Below are positions 61,697-64,000 of a stretch of DNA of 64,000 nt, piece by piece (the first letter of the stretch is position 1; the number at the start of each line of letters is the position of its first letter). Below the pieces are notes generated by a model. That model did not search any database. It worked only from the letters and a program-made list of their open reading frames with translations, and was not told the DNA's origin. The position numbers and the translations under genes are program-made. The stretch is from an uncultured Roseovarius sp. (lineage in GTDB: Bacteria; Pseudomonadota; Alphaproteobacteria; Rhodobacterales; Rhodobacteraceae), in contig CANMFU010000001.1 of NCBI GenBank assembly GCA_947497295.1, forward strand, positions 1,116,001 to 1,180,000, in the 5' to 3' direction.

Positions 61697-64000
61697 CGTC
61701 CGCCCTCCGTATGTATCGTCAGGGTGCCCTGATCCGGGTGGTTCGGGTCATTGGCGAGAATCGGGATTTCGCGCGGCCCGAAGGTCAGCACGCCGTCGTC
61801 GATCGCGGTGGACGCGGCCGCGCTGGCACGTTGAAAGCGGGTGACGTGGATATCCTCGACACCCGGCACCTGCATCGCCGCCTCATAGATACGCGACAGG
61901 TAGATCCGCGACGAAAATGTGATGTTGTCGGGATGGAAGAAGGCCCGCTCACCATCCTTGCGCACCCCCGCTGAGAACGCGTCGATCAAGGCTTTTTCCA
62001 CATCTTCGGCGAAATGATCTGAAAGGACGCAGGCCGTCAGCGTCACCTCCAGCGGCACATATATCGGCGCGTCAATGGTCAGATCGTGGCCCATCATGCG
62101 GTAGGGCTCCAGATAGTCCAGAAGGACCTGCGCAAAGCCGGAGTCCACCTCAAGCAAACCGGCGCGGTCGACCGACAGGAAAATCGCCGACCAACTGCCA
62201 AGCCACCGCTTGCGGGCATGGGCACGTTGCACGTCCGGGTGTCTGGTCAACAAAGTTTCATAATCGGCCAGCGTCACCGCGCGGCGTTGCTCGAAAAAAC
62301 TGACCGGCGCGCGCTGGCGCACCTCCGGGATCGTCTCGCGGTTCATGCCGCCCGCTGCGGCAAGCGGGTTGCGCACAGCGGAAACGTTGGCCAGCGCAAG
62401 GCCCGAGGCCGCGACATGGGCCAGCGCATCACCGCCGATATTGCCCGCGCGGCCGGTTCCGACGCGGTAGTTGGCAAAGAAGCTGTCGCTGGCCACCGGC
62501 GTCTTGCCACGGGTGCTGGCCCGCCCCTCGTGCCCCTGCCCAAAGCGCAGGGTGACGGTGCCTTCATGGGCAACCTCTGGGACGAAAACGCGATCTTCGG
62601 GACCGGCGGGAAGCAGGTCCGACAGCGGATTCCACGCCTCAACCTTGCCGTCGACGCTCAGGAACATATCGGCCAGGGCCGCCGCCGGGTCCATCACCGT
62701 GATGCGCGCAGCGGGGGTCAGCGGGTCAAGCGTGGGGAACACTCCGGCGCTGAACGTCAGATCCTTGCGCGCAAGCACCGGCGCAAAGGCACGCGGCCGG
62801 TCCAGACCGGCAAGCGGCTTGATTTCATCGGGCTGGCCCGGCGCGGGGGGCAGCTCCGGGTCGGTCATGTCGGGGGCCACGCCCAATGGCTCGGGCAGCG
62901 GCAACGTCATGCCATGGTCGGCAACCACGATATTGCCAAGGGCGATGGCCAATTCTTCGCCTTCAGGACGCGCGCCGACGCATAGCCGAAAAGGCAGGGC
63001 ATCATCCGGCCCCCAGATCACGCGGTGCACCTGCAACAATACACCGGGCACGACCGTCTCCAGCGGGTCAAGCACGGTTTCAGGGTCGGCGATGAGGCGC
63101 ACGGCCTGCCGGTGGCCTGGATCGGCGTCCGCCCTGCGGCCCGTAGTTGGATCGCGTTCTTCGGTCAGGATCAGCAAATCGCCCGCGCGAAGGTTCAGCG
63201 CCCGATCCGGATCGCGCAACCACGCCTCGGTTGCGCCCCTTGCCAGCACCGCGTCCGGATCGCCCCAGTGGTGCAGGCCGATCCGGTTATGCGCGTTGCT
63301 CAGCGTCATGTCATGCGCGGGTTCGAACACCACCGCACCGCGCGCGGCTGCCATCGGCAGTTGCGTCATCGGCACGACCGGCGCCGCCAGATCATTGCTG
63401 CGGGTCAGGAATGCCAGGTCGTGCCGGGCAAGGTTGACCACTGGCGCTGCGACTTCGACCTGCGCCAGAACGCGGGCGCTGACGCCATTGTGCATCCGGT
63501 AGCCGACCAGCCTTGCATGCCGTGCGGCAGAGCGGCGCAACTGCGCAGTGTCGAGGCTGTATTCGGTCGCCACCCGGTCCAGTTTATAACTCAGTTGATC
63601 GCCCAGATAGGCAAGCCATTCCACCAGCGCAATTTCCAGCGAGGCCGGGTTGCGTTCGACCATATCCGGCGTCGTGACCGACATCCGGTCCAGGATCATG
63701 GTGCGGTAGCTTTCAAAATCGCGGGCAAGATAGTCGAGCCGCGGCTCGTCGGGCCGGTCGTCCGTTCCAATTGCAGGCGCTTCGCAGTCCAGATCGGTGT
63801 CGCAATGCACCCGAAAGCGAAAACTGATCTCGCGCAGGATAGGGTCGAAACCGGGCAGGTCGGCGTCGATTGCCAGAATGTAGGTCGAAAAATCGCCCTC
63901 GCGGCTCAGCGTCAACACCAGATCGCCGCCCTGCGGTGCGACCGCCTCGACCGCGATGCCGCGGATGCGGTCACCGCCACTGATGCTGAAATCGCTGGCC
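61693..64000 (-). CDS. Putative baseplate assembly protein (gpJ/Afp11-like), 5' end outside window
   Basis: The frame stays open to the window edge (GTG-started versions are possible at 63918), so the N-terminus is not seen. Visible residues include LDYLARDFESYRTMILDRMS, WLAYLGDQLSYKLDRVATE and AVTLADYETLLTRHPDVQRA, which are hallmarks of the TIGR02243/baseplate J family in eCIS and MAC-type particles. It overlaps the next gene by four bases. Further particle genes (sheath, tube, ATPase) would be expected upstream, beyond 64000. Confidence 0.85.
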   Translation of the reverse strand, partial: ASDFSISGGDRIRGIAVEAVAPQGGDLVLTLSREGDFSTYILAIDADLPGFDPILREISFRFRVHCDTDLDCEAPAIGTDDRPDEPRLDYLARDFESYRTMILDRMSVTTPDMVERNPASLEIALVEWLAYLGDQLSYKLDRVATEYSLDTAQLRRSAARHARLVGYRMHNGVSARVLAQVEVAAPVVNLARHDLAFLTRSNDLAAPVVPMTQLPMAAARGAVVFEPAHDMTLSNAHNRIGLHHWGDPDAVLARGATEAWLRDPDRALNLRAGDLLILTEERDPTTGRRADADPGHRQAVRLIADPETVLDPLETVVPGVLLQVHRVIWGPDDALPFRLCVGARPEGEELAIALGNIVVADHGMTLPLPEPLGVAPDMTDPELPPAPGQPDEIKPLAGLDRPRAFAPVLARKDLTFSAGVFPTLDPLTPAARITVMDPAAALADMFLSVDGKVEAWNPLSDLLPAGPEDRVFVPEVAHEGTVTLRFGQGHEGRASTRGKTPVASDSFFANYRVGTGRAGNIGGDALAHVAASGLALANVSAVRNPLAAAGGMNRETIPEVRQRAPVSFFEQRRAVTLADYETLLTRHPDVQRAHARKRWLGSWSAIFLSVDRAGLLEVDSGFAQVLLDYLEPYRMMGHDLTIDAPIYVPLEVTLTACVLSDHFAEDVEKALIDAFSAGVRKDGERAFFHPDNITFSSRIYLSRIYEAAMQVPGVEDIHVTRFQRASAAASTAIDDGVLTFGPREIPILANDPNHPDQGTLTIHTEGGR

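Noticed and set aside
54006..64000. Ordinary prophage
   Set aside because: No integrase, terminase, portal, capsid or att-like repeat seen in the window, and the protein sizes and DUF6519 partner fit eCIS better. Not fully excluded because the locus continues past the edge.
1..64000. CRISPR arrays, rRNA, tRNA and insertion sequences
   Set aside because: I looked for regularly spaced repeats, conserved RNA motifs and transposase-like proteins on both strands and found none.

Overview
The window looks like a GC-rich alphaproteobacterial chromosome, most likely from the Rhodobacterales (Roseobacter group). The evidence is the recA regulatory site of alphaproteobacterial type (direct repeat GTTC-N7-GTTC), the many ABC-transporter catabolic islands, tightly packed operons with ATGA/TGATG overlaps, and protein sequences of Roseobacter style. 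I see no rRNA, tRNA, CRISPR array or transposase.

Layout. 0-1.4 kb: end of a polyamine-type ABC transporter (permease, binding protein). 1.4-7 kb: a serine beta-lactamase-fold hydrolase, a short-chain dehydrogenase lacking the usual Tyr/Lys, a LysR regulator, and a YeeE/YedE-rhodanese sulfur module. 7.2-17.7 kb: a cluster with an aminotransferase, two paralogous cysteine hydrolases, a LivKHMGF-type transporter and an N-formylglutamate amidohydrolase-like enzyme. It diverges from an RpiR regulator plus a glutamine synthetase-like ligase, and a perfect 12-7-12 inverted repeat lies between the two arms. 17.8-26.7 kb: housekeeping genes (typA, alaS, recA), with two decayed small secreted-protein paralogues at 20.6-21.3 kb. 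26.8-30.5 kb: a Rieske oxygenase, two SDRs and a carnitine-dehydrogenase-like enzyme. 30.6-37 kb: a tungstate transporter (tupBCA) diverging from a three-subunit molybdenum hydroxylase with its own MoaD-like protein. 37-42.8 kb: LysR, a creatininase and a complete polyamine-type ABC transporter.

42.85-46.96 kb is a gene graveyard. A LysR gene, a ring-cleaving dioxygenase (mhqO type), a hydrolase (mhqD type), a pirin, an MFS_3 exporter and a second pirin are all broken by stops, frameshifts or deletions, yet remain in operon order. This is a decayed quinone/electrophile-response locus.

47-64 kb is an accessory region. A subtilase, a metallo-beta-lactamase-fold protein and a patatin phospholipase form one minus-strand operon. 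Next come a SleB-like cell-wall hydrolase lipoprotein and an HPP-CBS membrane protein. From 54 kb to the window edge there is a second minus-strand operon of contractile-injection-system/tail baseplate proteins (two putative baseplate assembly proteins, a tail-protein-I-like protein and a DUF6519/beta-helix protein). This last region is the best candidate for a poorly described system: an eCIS-like particle with a nearby protease-MBL-phospholipase module. The link between the two operons is an inference from proximity, and the remaining particle genes would have to lie beyond the right edge.
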